Positions 15,376 through 23,393 of a DNA stretch of 53,594 nt are shown here, piece by piece; position 1 is the stretch's first letter; every line of letters begins with the position of its first letter. This stretch comes from Chitinilyticum litopenaei DSM 21440. Lineage in GTDB: Bacteria; Pseudomonadota; Gammaproteobacteria; Burkholderiales; Chitinibacteraceae. Under the pieces are notes generated by a model. The model made no database searches. It saw only the letters and a program-made list of their open reading frames with translations, and was not told the origin of the DNA. The translations under genes were made by a program, and so were the position numbers. The stretch spans positions 1 to 53,594 of the forward strand of contig NZ_ATZJ01000027.1 in the NCBI RefSeq assembly GCF_000428145.1, in the 5' to 3' direction.

Positions 15376-15756
15376 ATGCGTTTGCTGCACACCATGTTGC
15401 GGGTCGCCAGCCTCGACCGATCGCTGGCCTTCTATACCGACGTCCTGGGCATGCGCCTGCTGCGCCGCCAGGACTACCCGGAAGGCCGCTTTACGCTGGC
15501 CTTTGTCGGCTATGGCGACGAGGCCGACCATACGGTGCTCGAACTCACGCACAACTGGGATACCGATCACTATGAACTTGGCACGGCCTACGGCCATATC
15601 GCCATCGAAACCGCCGACATCGTCGCCACCTGTGACGCCGTGCGCGCCAGAGGCGGCAAGGTCGTGCGCGAGCCGGGCCCGATGAAACACGGCACGACCG
15701 TCATCGCCTTTGTCGAAGACCCGGACGGCTACAAGATCGAATTCATCCAGCGCTGA
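15376..15756 (+). CDS. gloA: Lactoylglutathione lyase (glyoxalase I)
   Basis: Converts the hemithioacetal of methylglyoxal and glutathione to S-lactoylglutathione, a detoxification step in the cytoplasm. 126 residues. The metal ligands of the two betaalphabetabetabeta units are recognisable: His in LLHTMLRV, Glu in VLELTHNW, His in YGHIAIE and Glu in YKIEFIQ. The pattern DPDGYKIEFIQ is typical of the short, nickel-type bacterial enzymes. ATG at 15376 follows ACGGAGC; upstream in-frame codons cross a non-coding stretch. A GC hairpin (GCCCGGC/GCCGGGC near 15780-15795) lies before the next gene. Confidence 0.95.
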   Translation: MRLLHTMLRVASLDRSLAFYTDVLGMRLLRRQDYPEGRFTLAFVGYGDEADHTVLELTHNWDTDHYELGTAYGHIAIETADIVATCDAVRARGGKVVREPGPMKHGTTVIAFVEDPDGYKIEFIQR

Positions 15757-15820
15757 TGCTGGGCTGCCCATCCACTCCCGCCCGGCACGCCGGGCGCACC
15801 CGTTCTTTTGCGAGCCCTTC

Positions 15821-17227
15821 ATGTTCCGCACCCTGCCCCTCCTTGCCCTGCCCTGTCTGCTGTTCCCGGGCGGCGCAGCGGCCGCCACGCTGGACGGCAG
15901 CCAGCTGTCGCTGGCCTGGATCTTGCCGTTTGCCGGCATCCTGCTGTCGATCGCGCTGTGCCCGCTGTTCCTGCCCAAGTTCTGGCACCACCATTTCGGC
16001 AAGGTGGCCGCCTTCTGGGCCCTGGCCTTCCTGATCCCCTGCGCCCTGAGCCTTGGCCCGGGCCTGGCCGGCGGCGTGGTCGTGCATGCACTGGTCGAAG
16101 AATACATTCCCTTCATCATCCTGCTGCTGGCGCTGTATACGATTTCGGGCGGGATTCTGATCTGGGGCAATCTGCACGGCTCGCCCCTGCTCAACACCGG
16201 CCTCCTGGCGCTGGGCACCGTGCTCGCGTCGCTGATGGGCACCACCGGTGCGGCCATGCTGCTGATCCGCCCGCTGCTCAAGGCCAATGACAACCGTCGC
16301 CACAATGTCCATGTAGTGGTGTTCTTCATCTTTCTGGTCGCCAATATCGGCGGCGGGCTGACGCCGATTGGCGATCCGCCGCTCTTTCTGGGCTTTCTGA
16401 AGGGTGTGGGCTTTTTCTGGACGTTTGAGCACATGCTGCCGCTGGTGGCGCTGGCCGCGGCCGTCTTGCTGGCGGTGTTCTATGCCATCGACAGTTATTA
16501 CTTCCGCAAGGAGGGCGTACTGCCCGTCGACAAGACGCCGGATTCGGCGGTGAAAATCCATGGCAAGCGCAATATCGTACTGCTGGCGGCGGCGGTGGCC
16601 TGCGTGGTGCTCTCCGGCGTCTGGAAGCCCGGCATCGAACTGCAGCTCGGCGCCGTGGCGCTGCAACTGCAGAACATCGTGCGTGACCTGCTGCTGCTGG
16701 GCCTCACCCTGCTGTCGCTGCGCATCACCCCGAAGCCGGTGCGCGCCGGCAACGATTTCAGCTGGGGGCCGATCCAGGAAGTGGCCAAGCTGTTCGCCGG
16801 CATCTTCATCGTCATGGCGCCGGCCATCGCCATTCTGCGCGCCGGCGAGACTGGCGCCCTGGCCGGCCTGGTGCGCCTGGTCTTCGACGCCGACGGCCTG
16901 CCGCGCGACCACATGTTCTTCTGGCTCACCGGCGCGCTGTCGGCCTTCCTGGACAATGCGCCGACCTATCTGGTGTTTTTCAACCTCGCCCACGGCGATG
17001 CCCAGCACCTGATGAGCGCCATGGGCACGACACTGCTGGCCGTCTCGGCCGGCTCGGTCTTCATGGGGGCGATGAGTTACATCGGCAATGCGCCCAATTT
17101 CATGGTCAAGGCCGTGGCGGAAGACCGTGGCGTGAACATGCCCAGCTTCTTTGGCTATATGGCCTGGTCCTGCGCCATCCTGCTGCCGACCTTTGCGCTG
17201 ATTACCGGGGTATTCTTCCTGAATTAA
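15821..17227 (+). CDS. NhaD/ArsB-superfamily sodium:proton antiporter-like membrane protein
   Basis: 468 residues with a cleavable-looking signal peptide (MFRTLPLLALPCLLFPGGAAAA) and about 11-12 hydrophobic segments. Segments such as FLVANIGGGLTPIGDPPLFLGFLKGV, SAFLDNAPTYLVFFNLA and MSYIGNAPNFMVKAV are hallmarks of the citMHS/NhaD ion-transporter fold with paired GxPP/N-A-P half-helices. Most likely it exchanges Na+ or Li+ for H+ at the inner membrane; dicarboxylate transport by a relative cannot be excluded. The start at 15821 was chosen because the signal peptide begins there; an in-frame ORF extends upstream across the gloA end. Confidence 0.85.
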   Translation: MFRTLPLLALPCLLFPGGAAAATLDGSQLSLAWILPFAGILLSIALCPLFLPKFWHHHFGKVAAFWALAFLIPCALSLGPGLAGGVVVHALVEEYIPFIILLLALYTISGGILIWGNLHGSPLLNTGLLALGTVLASLMGTTGAAMLLIRPLLKANDNRRHNVHVVVFFIFLVANIGGGLTPIGDPPLFLGFLKGVGFFWTFEHMLPLVALAAAVLLAVFYAIDSYYFRKEGVLPVDKTPDSAVKIHGKRNIVLLAAAVACVVLSGVWKPGIELQLGAVALQLQNIVRDLLLLGLTLLSLRITPKPVRAGNDFSWGPIQEVAKLFAGIFIVMAPAIAILRAGETGALAGLVRLVFDADGLPRDHMFFWLTGALSAFLDNAPTYLVFFNLAHGDAQHLMSAMGTTLLAVSAGSVFMGAMSYIGNAPNFMVKAVAEDRGVNMPSFFGYMAWSCAILLPTFALITGVFFLN

Positions 17228-17235
17228 AGCAGAGC

Positions 17236-17262
17236 AAGGGCTTCAGCCACATACCCATAAAA
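17236..17262. repeat. Partial GGGTAT-family palindrome
   Basis: GGGCTTCAGCCACATACCC matches one arm of the dispersed palindrome. The other arm is not convincing. It lies just after the NhaD-like stop. Confidence 0.4.
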
Positions 17263-17297
17263 ATGCCCGGCATCCAGCCGGAATTGCGTCAGACAGG

Positions 17298-17322
17298 ACA
17301 CCCGGCCAGACCGGGTGTTTTG
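17298..17322 (+). terminator. Terminator of the NhaD-like gene
   Basis: ACACCCGG (17298-17305) pairs with CCGGGTGT (17311-17318) around a 5-nt loop and is followed by TTTTG. Confidence 0.85.
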
Positions 17323-17580
17323 CCATCTGCCAGTCACGCCTCAGCAGACCCTTGGTATGACAATGCGTTTTGTTTGTATAAACTTGCCCAGGGCTGTCTT
17401 CCGGCTTGTGAAGGCCGGTTTTTTCAGGCAATACGGGAAAAACAGTCTTGCTGCCGCACCTTTGACCTTAGTCAGTAGGCAGAAACATCAGCTGCGTATA
17501 CTGCATTGCGAAGAGGGAAGTCAGCCGGAAGGCCGATGGCCTCCGAGAAACCAATCACAAACCAAGAAACGAGGTGTACT
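17323..17580 (+). promoter_or_regulatory. Phosphoketolase upstream region with an internal terminator-like hairpin
   Basis: No gene is seen in this 258-bp stretch. TATAAA (17377-17382) could be a -10. CCGGC...GCCGG at 17401-17418 is followed directly by six T, a short intrinsic terminator inside the likely leader. Further down TATACT (17497-17502) is a second possible -10. Either the hairpin attenuates a long leader or the promoter lies after it; I cannot decide from sequence. Confidence 0.45.
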
Positions 17581-19989
17581 GTGGCTCAACAACCGCTTTC
17601 TGCCGATCTGCTCGACAAGATGCATCGCTACTGGCAGGCGACCAACTACCTGTCCGTTGGTCAGATCTACCTGCTGAACAACCCGCTGCTGAAAGAACCC
17701 CTGAAGCGCGAACACATCAAGCCGCGTCTGCTTGGTCACTGGGGCACGACTCCCGGCCTGAACTTCATCTACGTTCACGCCAACCGCCTGATCAACGACC
17801 GCGACATCAACGCCATCTACATCACCGGCCCTGGCCATGGCGGCCCCGGCTTCGTGGCCAACACCTGGATGGAAGGCTCCTACGAAGAATTCTTCCCGAA
17901 CATCGACCGCACCGAAGCCGGCATGCAGCGTCTGTTCAAGCAATTCTCCTTCCCGCGCGGCATTCCTTCGCACGTGGCTCCGGAAACCCCGGGCTCCATG
18001 CACGAAGGCGGCGAACTGGGCTATTCCGTCTCCCACGCCTATGGCGCGGCACTGGACAACCCGGATCAGGTCGTATTTGCAGTAGTCGGTGACGGCGAAG
18101 CCGAAACCGGCCCGCTGGCTGCATCCTGGCACTCCACCAAGTACATCCACCCGATCAACGACGGCTTCGTACTGCCGATCCTGCACCTGAACGGTTACAA
18201 GATCGCCAACCCGACGCTGATGGCCCGCATGAACAAGGACGAACTGACCGCCCTGTTCGTCGGCTACGGCTATGAGCCGATCTTCGTTGAACTGAAGAAC
18301 GAAACCTTCAACGACAAGCCGGAAAGCTTTGTCGACATCCACCAGGAAATGGCCGCCGCCATGGACCTGTGTATGGACAAGTTCAACGCCATCCGCGAAG
18401 CCGCCAAGGCCGAACAGGCTGCCGGCAAGCCGATCACCCGTCCGCGCTGGCCGATGATCATCATGCGCACGCCGAAGGGCTGGACCGGTCCGAAGGAAAT
18501 CAAGGGCAAGAAGGTTGAGGATTACTGGCGCAGCCACCAGGTGCCGTTCTCCGACATCGACGGCGAAAACGTGCAGAACCTGGAAATCTGGCTGAAGTCC
18601 TACCAGATCGATAGCCTGTTCAACGCTGACGGCACCGTCAAGCCCGAACTGCTGGCCATCGCACCGAAGGGCCTGAAGCGCATCGGCTCCAACCCGGTCG
18701 TGCACGGCCAGGTGTCGAAAGACCTGAAGATGCCGGACTTCCGCAAGTACGAAGTGAAGTTCGACAAGCCGGGTACCGTGAACGCCGAAATGACCCGCGT
18801 GATGGGCAACTTCCTCGCCGACATCATGCGCGAGAACGAAGCCGAGAAGAACTTCCGCATCTTTGGCCCGGATGAAACCGCGTCGAACCGCTGGAACGCC
18901 ACCATCGAGTACTCCGGCAAGACCTGGCTGGCCAACCACTTCGAAGTGGACGGCATCAATAACAACGACAATCTGCAGCAAGACGGTCGTGTTATGGAAA
19001 TCCTGTCTGAGCACACCTGCCAGGGCTGGCTGGAAGCGTACAACCTGACCGGTCGTCACGGCTTCTTCAGCTGCTACGAAGCGTTCATCCACGTGATCGA
19101 TTCGATGTTCAACCAGCACGCCAAGTGGCTGAAGACGACTCGTCACATCAACTGGCGCAAGCCCATCCCGTCGCTGAACTACCTGCTGACTTCGCACGTA
19201 TGGCGTCAGGATCACAACGGCTTCTCGCACCAGGATCCGGGCTTCATCGATCACGTTGTGAACAAGAAGGCCGAGGTGATCCGCGTTTACCTGCCGGCCG
19301 ATGCCAACACCCTGTTGAGCGTGACCGACCATGTACTGCGCAGCCGTCACTATGTGAACGTGGTGGTAGCGGGCAAGCAGCCGGCACTGCAATACCTGAC
19401 CATGGACCAGGCGATCAAGCACGCCACCAAGGGTCTGGGTATCTGGGACTGGGCGTCCAACGACCAGGACGGCGAACCGGATGTGGTCATGGCGTGTGCC
19501 GGTGAAATCCCGACCATGGAAGCCCTGGCTGCGACCGATCTGCTGCGTCAGCACTTCCCGGATCTGAAGATCCGCTTCGTCAACGTCTGCGACCTGATGA
19601 CGCTGCAACCGGAAGAAGAACACCCGCACGGCCTGTCCGATCGCGAATTCGACGCGATCTTCACCGCCGACAAGCCGATCATGTTCGCCTTCCACGGCTA
19701 CCCGTGGCTGATCCACCGCCTGACTTATCGCCGCAACGGCCACAGCAACATCCACGCCCGCGGCTATATCGAGGAAGGCTCGACCTCCACACCGTTCGAC
19801 ATGGTGGTCGTGAACCAGCTGGACCGCTTCAACCTGGCCATCGACGTGATCGACCGCGTGCCGAAACTGCAGAAGACCGGCGCACACGTTCGCCAGAAAC
19901 TGCAGGACAAGCTGGTTGAACACGCCCAGTACATCGCCGAAGTGGGTGACGATCTGCCGGAAGTGAAGAACTGGAAGTGGTCGTACTAA
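17581..19989 (+). CDS. xfp: Xylulose-5-phosphate/fructose-6-phosphate phosphoketolase
   Basis: Thiamine-diphosphate enzyme that splits xylulose-5-P (or fructose-6-P) with phosphate to acetyl-phosphate plus glyceraldehyde-3-P (or erythrose-4-P). 802 residues, near the usual size. Seen: GHWGTTPGLNFIYVHANR, TGPGHGGPG, and the ThDP/Mg motif GDGEAETGPLAASWHSTK followed by LPILHLNGYKIANPT. C-terminal segments are SCYEAFIHV and YPWLIHRLTYRR. GTG at 17581 follows GAGGTG at good spacing and gives the family N-terminus; an ATG at 17536 is possible but lacks such a site. Codon choice is strongly biased to preferred codons, suggesting high expression. Monocistronic, with its own terminator. Acetate kinase is not nearby. 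Confidence 0.96.
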   Translation: MAQQPLSADLLDKMHRYWQATNYLSVGQIYLLNNPLLKEPLKREHIKPRLLGHWGTTPGLNFIYVHANRLINDRDINAIYITGPGHGGPGFVANTWMEGSYEEFFPNIDRTEAGMQRLFKQFSFPRGIPSHVAPETPGSMHEGGELGYSVSHAYGAALDNPDQVVFAVVGDGEAETGPLAASWHSTKYIHPINDGFVLPILHLNGYKIANPTLMARMNKDELTALFVGYGYEPIFVELKNETFNDKPESFVDIHQEMAAAMDLCMDKFNAIREAAKAEQAAGKPITRPRWPMIIMRTPKGWTGPKEIKGKKVEDYWRSHQVPFSDIDGENVQNLEIWLKSYQIDSLFNADGTVKPELLAIAPKGLKRIGSNPVVHGQVSKDLKMPDFRKYEVKFDKPGTVNAEMTRVMGNFLADIMRENEAEKNFRIFGPDETASNRWNATIEYSGKTWLANHFEVDGINNNDNLQQDGRVMEILSEHTCQGWLEAYNLTGRHGFFSCYEAFIHVIDSMFNQHAKWLKTTRHINWRKPIPSLNYLLTSHVWRQDHNGFSHQDPGFIDHVVNKKAEVIRVYLPADANTLLSVTDHVLRSRHYVNVVVAGKQPALQYLTMDQAIKHATKGLGIWDWASNDQDGEPDVVMACAGEIPTMEALAATDLLRQHFPDLKIRFVNVCDLMTLQPEEEHPHGLSDREFDAIFTADKPIMFAFHGYPWLIHRLTYRRNGHSNIHARGYIEEGSTSTPFDMVVVNQLDRFNLAIDVIDRVPKLQKTGAHVRQKLQDKLVEHAQYIAEVGDDLPEVKNWKWSY

Positions 19990-20033
19990 GCGATTGACCA
20001 CCGCATGGCCCCAGGGTCATGCAGCCGGAGCAG

Positions 20034-20064
20034 AAAACCCCCGCCACAAGCGGGGGTTTTCTTT
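20034..20064 (+). terminator. Terminator of phosphoketolase
   Basis: AAAACCCCCGC (20034-20044) pairs with GCGGGGGTTTT (20050-20060) around CACAA and is followed by CTTTT. Confidence 0.95.
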
Positions 20065-20157
20065 TGCCGCACGCCTGCGCCGGCTATGAAGGCGATAGTG
20101 ATTTTTTCACAGCACAAGGGCATGGCCTGTGCTTTAATCCGAGAACTTTGTGCGGGC

Positions 20158-20184
20158 TTAGCACTCTATCCGCGAGAGTGCTAA
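20158..20184 (+). promoter_or_regulatory. CIRCE operator (HrcA site) upstream of rpoH
   Basis: TTAGCACTC (20158-20166), 9 bp, GAGTGCTAA (20176-20184). This is an exact match to the CIRCE inverted repeat, 41 bp before the rpoH start codon. HrcA binds CIRCE and represses heat-shock genes until stress. Other CIRCE-rpoH pairings have been predicted in betaproteobacteria, as far as I recall. Confidence 0.95.
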
Positions 20185-20225
20185 TATCTACGCCAAGCCG
20201 TATCTTCCCAGGAAGGAGCAACATC

Positions 20226-21077
20226 ATGTCCCATGCGCTTGCCTTGCCGGTTCTCTCTGCGGGTGACAGCATCGACCGCTACATCCAGAGCGTCAACACG
20301 GTGCCGCTGCTCACGCAGGAAGAAGAAACCGAACTGGCAACCCGTTATCACCGCGACGACGATCTGGAAGCCGCCCGCCGGCTGGTGCTCTCGCACCTGC
20401 GGGTAGTGGTCTCGATCGCCCGCGGCTATTCCGGCTACGGCCTGCCGCAGGCCGACCTGATCCAGGAAGGCAATATCGGCCTGATGAAGGCCGTGAAGCG
20501 CTTCGAACCCGATCGCGGCGTACGCCTGTTCAGCTTCGCCGTGCACTGGATCAAGGCCGAAATCCACGAATACATCCTGCGCAACTGGCGCCTGGTGCGC
20601 ATCGCCACCACCAAGGCGCAGCGCAAGCTCTTCTTCAACCTGCGCTCGATGAAAACCGGCTTTGCCGCGCTGACCCACGCCCAGGCCAAGGAAATCGCCG
20701 ACGACCTCGGCGTGAAAACCGAAGAGGTGCTGGAAATGGAAACGCGCATGACCGGCCAGGACATCGCGCTGATTGCCGACGACGGTGACGAGGACGGCTA
20801 TGCCCCCATCGACTGGCTGGCCGATGCGCACGACGAGCCGACCGAGGCGCTGAACCGCCGCGCCATCGACCACCTGCATTCGGAAGGCCTGCAAAACGCC
20901 CTGGCCACGCTGGATGACCGCAGCCGCCGCATCATCGAGACGCGCTGGCTGGCCGATGAGGGCGAGAGCAAGACGCTGCACGACCTTGCCGCCGAATACA
21001 ATGTTTCGGCCGAGCGCATCCGCCAGATCGAAAGCAAGGCACTGCAGAAAATGAAACTGGCACTGTTGCCGGCCTGA
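20226..21077 (+). CDS. rpoH: RNA polymerase heat-shock sigma factor (sigma-32)
   Basis: 283 residues. Seen: region 2.1-2.4 (LVLSHLRVVVSIARGYSGYGLPQADLIQEGNIGLMKAVKRFEPDRGVRLFSFAVHWIKAEIHEYILRNWRLV), the RpoH-box area QRKLFFNLR, and region 4 HTH (LHDLAAEYNVSAERIRQIESKALQKMK). It directs RNA polymerase to heat-shock promoters, such as the one proposed before hslU in this window. The start at 20226 has AGGAG at ideal spacing; the open frame continues upstream through the operator and is not coding. The CIRCE site means its transcription should be under HrcA, with the usual post-transcriptional control possibly on top. A terminator follows. Confidence 0.97.
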   Translation: MSHALALPVLSAGDSIDRYIQSVNTVPLLTQEEETELATRYHRDDDLEAARRLVLSHLRVVVSIARGYSGYGLPQADLIQEGNIGLMKAVKRFEPDRGVRLFSFAVHWIKAEIHEYILRNWRLVRIATTKAQRKLFFNLRSMKTGFAALTHAQAKEIADDLGVKTEEVLEMETRMTGQDIALIADDGDEDGYAPIDWLADAHDEPTEALNRRAIDHLHSEGLQNALATLDDRSRRIIETRWLADEGESKTLHDLAAEYNVSAERIRQIESKALQKMKLALLPA

Positions 21078-21110
21078 TCATCCGCAAGCGGAGCACCGGG
21101 TTTCGCCAAG

Positions 21111-21140
21111 ACAAGGACTCCCCACGGGGAGTCCTTGTTT
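21111..21140 (+). terminator. Terminator of rpoH
   Basis: A perfect 13-bp stem, ACAAGGACTCCCC with GGGGAGTCCTTGT (21111-21138), followed by TT and AT-rich text. Confidence 0.92.
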
Positions 21141-21147
21141 ATTTCGG

Positions 21148-21190
21148 GGGTATGTGACTCCAGCCCAAGCAGGGCATAGGCCACATGACC
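21148..21190. repeat. Dispersed palindrome (GGGTAT family), copy 4
   Basis: The left arm GGGTATGTGACTCCAGCC closely follows copy 1. The right arm, AGGCCACATGACC, is degenerate. It lies just after the rpoH terminator. Confidence 0.55.
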
Positions 21191-21197
21191 ATGGATA

Positions 21198-21380
21198 TCA
21201 ACGTATCAGGCGCAGCAACAGCACGGCGACGGCACTGCACAGCAAAACGGCAGCACTGATGCGCACGGTGCGGTCCAGCTCGGCCCGCTGCCGCACCCCG
21301 AGACAGCGCCATGTCAGCCAAAGGGCAAAACCGGCCAGCAGGCCGTAGATCAGTACTCCGGGCAAGCGCATGACGGCCAC
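21198..21380 (-). CDS. Small two-segment membrane protein, unknown
   Basis: 60 residues (or 57 from an inner ATG at 21371). Two hydrophobic stretches, PGVLIYGLLAGFALWLTW and ISAAVLLCSAVAVLLLRLI, are separated by a short arginine-rich loop, so it is probably a two-TM inner-membrane protein. No family is recognised. It lies between rpoH and mraZ, reading leftwards, next to a repeat. GC and codon choice are like the neighbours. It may be real, but such a short hydrophobic frame could also be chance. Confidence 0.4.
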   Translation of the reverse strand: MAVMRLPGVLIYGLLAGFALWLTWRCLGVRQRAELDRTVRISAAVLLCSAVAVLLLRLIR

Positions 21381-21539
21381 TCATCGTGAAAATTCTGGGG
21401 AAAATCGTAAGCAAGGCCAGCCACCGCGCCACGAGTTAAGAGATTACTTTAACTTGTGCTTATTAAGCATTCTTTTAAAAAGAAAATAGATTCAGGCACT
21501 TAGTCCGGCTAAGTGATTGTATCAAAAAGACATTTCCCC
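21381..21539 (+). promoter_or_regulatory. AT-rich region upstream of the dcw cluster with a perfect hairpin
   Basis: An AT-rich stretch (21435-21500) unlike its surroundings, which may carry a promoter. It is followed by CACTTAG-TCCGG-CTAAGTG (21498-21516), a perfect 7-bp stem-loop. No coding frame is seen. Confidence 0.4.
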
Positions 21540-21567
21540 GGGTCGCGCTTGTGCGGCCCTTTTTTTT
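21540..21567 (+). terminator. Terminator or attenuator directly before the mraZ promoter
   Basis: GGGTCGC (21540-21546) pairs with GCGGCCC (21553-21559) around GCTTGT and is followed by eight T. No gene reads rightwards into it, so it either stops stray transcription into the cluster or attenuates a promoter in the AT-rich region just upstream. Confidence 0.75.
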
Positions 21568-21620
21568 CCCTTATAGTGGGCCGTAGTGGGAAAAAGTGGG
21601 TAAAAGTGGCAGAAATTGGC
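21549..21620 (+). promoter_or_regulatory. dcw promoter and MraZ-binding repeats
   Basis: A possible promoter is TTGTGC (21549-21554), 17 bp, TATAGT (21572-21577). From 21577 there are direct repeats with exact 10-bp period: TGGG at 21577, 21587 and 21597, then TGGC at 21607 and 21617. MraZ is known to bind three or more TGGGN repeats spaced by 5 bp upstream of its own gene, so this is its autorepression site. The three perfect repeats plus two variants make a longer array than the minimal site. Confidence 0.85.
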
Positions 21621-21706
21621 CAACCCGTGAGCCAGGCCAAACCGGCTGAGAAGCTGGAAGCTTACGGGGTTTCTGACACAACCGTTCCTTTCCACCCGAG
21701 ATGGGC

Positions 21707-22162
21707 ATGTTCAGTGGTGTTGCAACTTTGACGATCGACAGCAAGGGGCGCATGGCGATTCCAGCCAAGCAGCGCGACCTGCTGGCCGCGCTCGGTCAAA
21801 ACCGCCTCTGGCTCACGCTCAACCTCACCGGCAGCAACCCTACCGGCTCGCTGGCGCTCTATACCGATGCCGAATGGCAAAAGGTCTGCAGCCAGATCAA
21901 TGCCACCCCCGGCACCCAGGGCCAGATCCTCAAGCGCACGCTGATCGGCAATGCCGAAGAAATCGAGCTCGACGGCTCGGGCCGCATGCTGCTGTCCGCC
22001 AATGTGCGCAAGCTCTCCGGGCTGACGAAGGCCGTCGCCTTTGTCGGCGTCGGCAACCGCTTTGAAATCTGGGATGAAGAGCGCTGGAATGCGCTCAATG
22101 ACGACGTGCTGGCGCTGGATGGCGACGCACTGAGCACACTGATGCAGGGGATCGTGCTGTGA
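21707..22162 (+). CDS. mraZ: Transcriptional regulator MraZ
   Basis: DNA-binding repressor of the cell-wall/division cluster, first gene of that cluster. 151 residues with two AbrB-like MraZ units: MFSGVATLTIDSKGRMAIPAKQRD and IELDGSGRMLLSANVRKLSGLTK, each with the DxxGR signature. FVGVGNRFEIWDEERWN is also typical. I placed the start at 21707 because MF(S/R)G is the family N-terminus and GAG lies 6 bp before; an ATG two codons earlier is possible. Its stop overlaps the rsmH start (GTGA). TGGG repeats upstream are its expected operator. Confidence 0.95.
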   Translation: MFSGVATLTIDSKGRMAIPAKQRDLLAALGQNRLWLTLNLTGSNPTGSLALYTDAEWQKVCSQINATPGTQGQILKRTLIGNAEEIELDGSGRMLLSANVRKLSGLTKAVAFVGVGNRFEIWDEERWNALNDDVLALDGDALSTLMQGIVL

Positions 22163-23091
22163 GTTTTGTTCACAAGACGGTCCTCCTTGACGAGGCCGTG
22201 GCCGGGCTGGCCATTGATCCGGCCGGCATTTACGTTGATTGCACCTTTGGTCGCGGCGGCCATTCGCGCCTGATCCTCGGGCAACTGGGCCCGCAGGGGC
22301 GGCTGATTGCCTTCGACAAGGACCCGGCCGCGATTGCCGAAGCCGCCACGATCACCGACCCGCGCTTCACCATCGTGCACAACGGCTTTGCCACGCTGGC
22401 CGATGCGCTGCGAGGGCTCGACATCGCCGCTGTCGATGGCGTGCTGATGGATCTGGGTGTCTCATCGCCGCAGCTGGATGACGGCAGCCGCGGCTTCAGT
22501 TTCCGTTTTGATGCGCCGCTGGACATGCGCATGGACACCACCCGCGGCATGACCGCTGCGGAATGGCTCAACACCGCTCCTGAAAAGGACATTGCAGAGG
22601 TTATCAAGGACTATGGCGAAGAACGGTTTGCTAAATCGATTGCAGCAAAGATTGTTGCGCGTCGGCTCGAACAGCCCCTTGCAACAACACGCGAGCTTGC
22701 CGCACTCGTGGCGCAATGTGTCCGCACCCGCGAGCCGGGCCAGGACCCGGCGACGCGCACCTTCCAAGCTGTTCGGATTTTCATCAATCGGGAGCTTGAG
22801 GAGCTCGCGCTAGTCCTCCCGCAGGCACTGGCGGCACTCAAGCCCGGCGGTCGCCTGTCGGTGATCGCCTTCCACTCGCTGGAAGACCGCATCGTCAAGC
22901 GCTTCATGCAGGACAAGGCCAGCGCCGACAAGCTGCCGGCCGGCCTGCCGATCCGCGCCAGCGACATTCCGCCCGCGCCGCTGAAGATCGTCGGCAAGCC
23001 CGTGCGCGCCAGCGAGGCCGAAGTCGCCGCCAATCCGCGCGCCCGCAGCGCCATCCTGCGCATTGGCGAGCGCACCACGGGTGCGCTGTGA
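22159..23091 (+). CDS. rsmH: 16S rRNA (cytosine-1402 N4)-methyltransferase
   Basis: SAM-dependent methylation of C1402 in the ribosomal decoding site. 310 residues. Seen: HKTVLLDEAV, GIYVDCTFGRGGHSRLIL (SAM motif I), DGVLMDLGVSSPQLDDGSRGFSFRFDAPLDMRMD, and the C-terminal VIAFHSLEDRIVKRFM. The start is GTG, inside the mraZ stop. Codon use between about 22580 and 22810 is noticeably more AT-rich and less biased than the rest (for example gaagaacggtttgctaaatc), yet the protein is normal. The stop overlaps the ftsL start in the same GTGA pattern. Confidence 0.97.
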   Translation: MSFVHKTVLLDEAVAGLAIDPAGIYVDCTFGRGGHSRLILGQLGPQGRLIAFDKDPAAIAEAATITDPRFTIVHNGFATLADALRGLDIAAVDGVLMDLGVSSPQLDDGSRGFSFRFDAPLDMRMDTTRGMTAAEWLNTAPEKDIAEVIKDYGEERFAKSIAAKIVARRLEQPLATTRELAALVAQCVRTREPGQDPATRTFQAVRIFINRELEELALVLPQALAALKPGGRLSVIAFHSLEDRIVKRFMQDKASADKLPAGLPIRASDIPPAPLKIVGKPVRASEAEVAANPRARSAILRIGERTTGAL

Positions 23092-23393
23092 TCCGGCTCA
23101 ATCTGTTTTTGCTGGCCTTGCTGGTGCTGTGCGCCCTCAGCGTCGTCACCAGCTCGCACCGCACGCGCAAGCTCTATGGCGAGCTGCAAAAGCAGGAGGC
23201 CGCCGCGCGTGCGCTGGAACTCGAATGGGGCCAGCTGCAACTCGAGCAGAGCGCCTGGGCCATCCACTCGCGCATCGAGCGTGAAGCCAGCCAGCGTCTG
23301 GGCATGATGGTCGCCCCCAGCAACCGCACCCAGGCCATCTTTTCCAGCGGTGCCAGCGTGCCGCAACCGGTCATCCAGCAGGATCTGTACTGA
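23088..23393 (+). CDS. ftsL: Cell division protein FtsL
   Basis: 101 residues, bitopic inner-membrane protein of the FtsQLB complex that activates septal synthesis. A short N-terminus, one TM (LFLLALLVLCALSVVTS) and a periplasmic coiled coil (RTRKLYGELQKQEAAARALELEWGQLQLEQSAW) are visible, followed by the conserved HSRIEREASQRLGM segment. The sequence is poorly conserved in general; the call rests on this architecture and the fixed position between rsmH and ftsI. GTG start overlapping rsmH; the stop overlaps the ftsI start. Confidence 0.93.
   Translation: MIRLNLFLLALLVLCALSVVTSSHRTRKLYGELQKQEAAARALELEWGQLQLEQSAWAIHSRIEREASQRLGMMVAPSNRTQAIFSSGASVPQPVIQQDLY

Noticed and set aside
20106..20138. 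TTCACA and TTTAAT before rpoH as a sigma-70 promoter
   Set aside because: The spacer is 21 bp, too long for a standard promoter, so I did not list it.
22580..22810. AT-richer patch in rsmH as a sign of gene conversion or transfer
   Set aside because: The protein is normal and the patch is short; codon choice alone is weak evidence.
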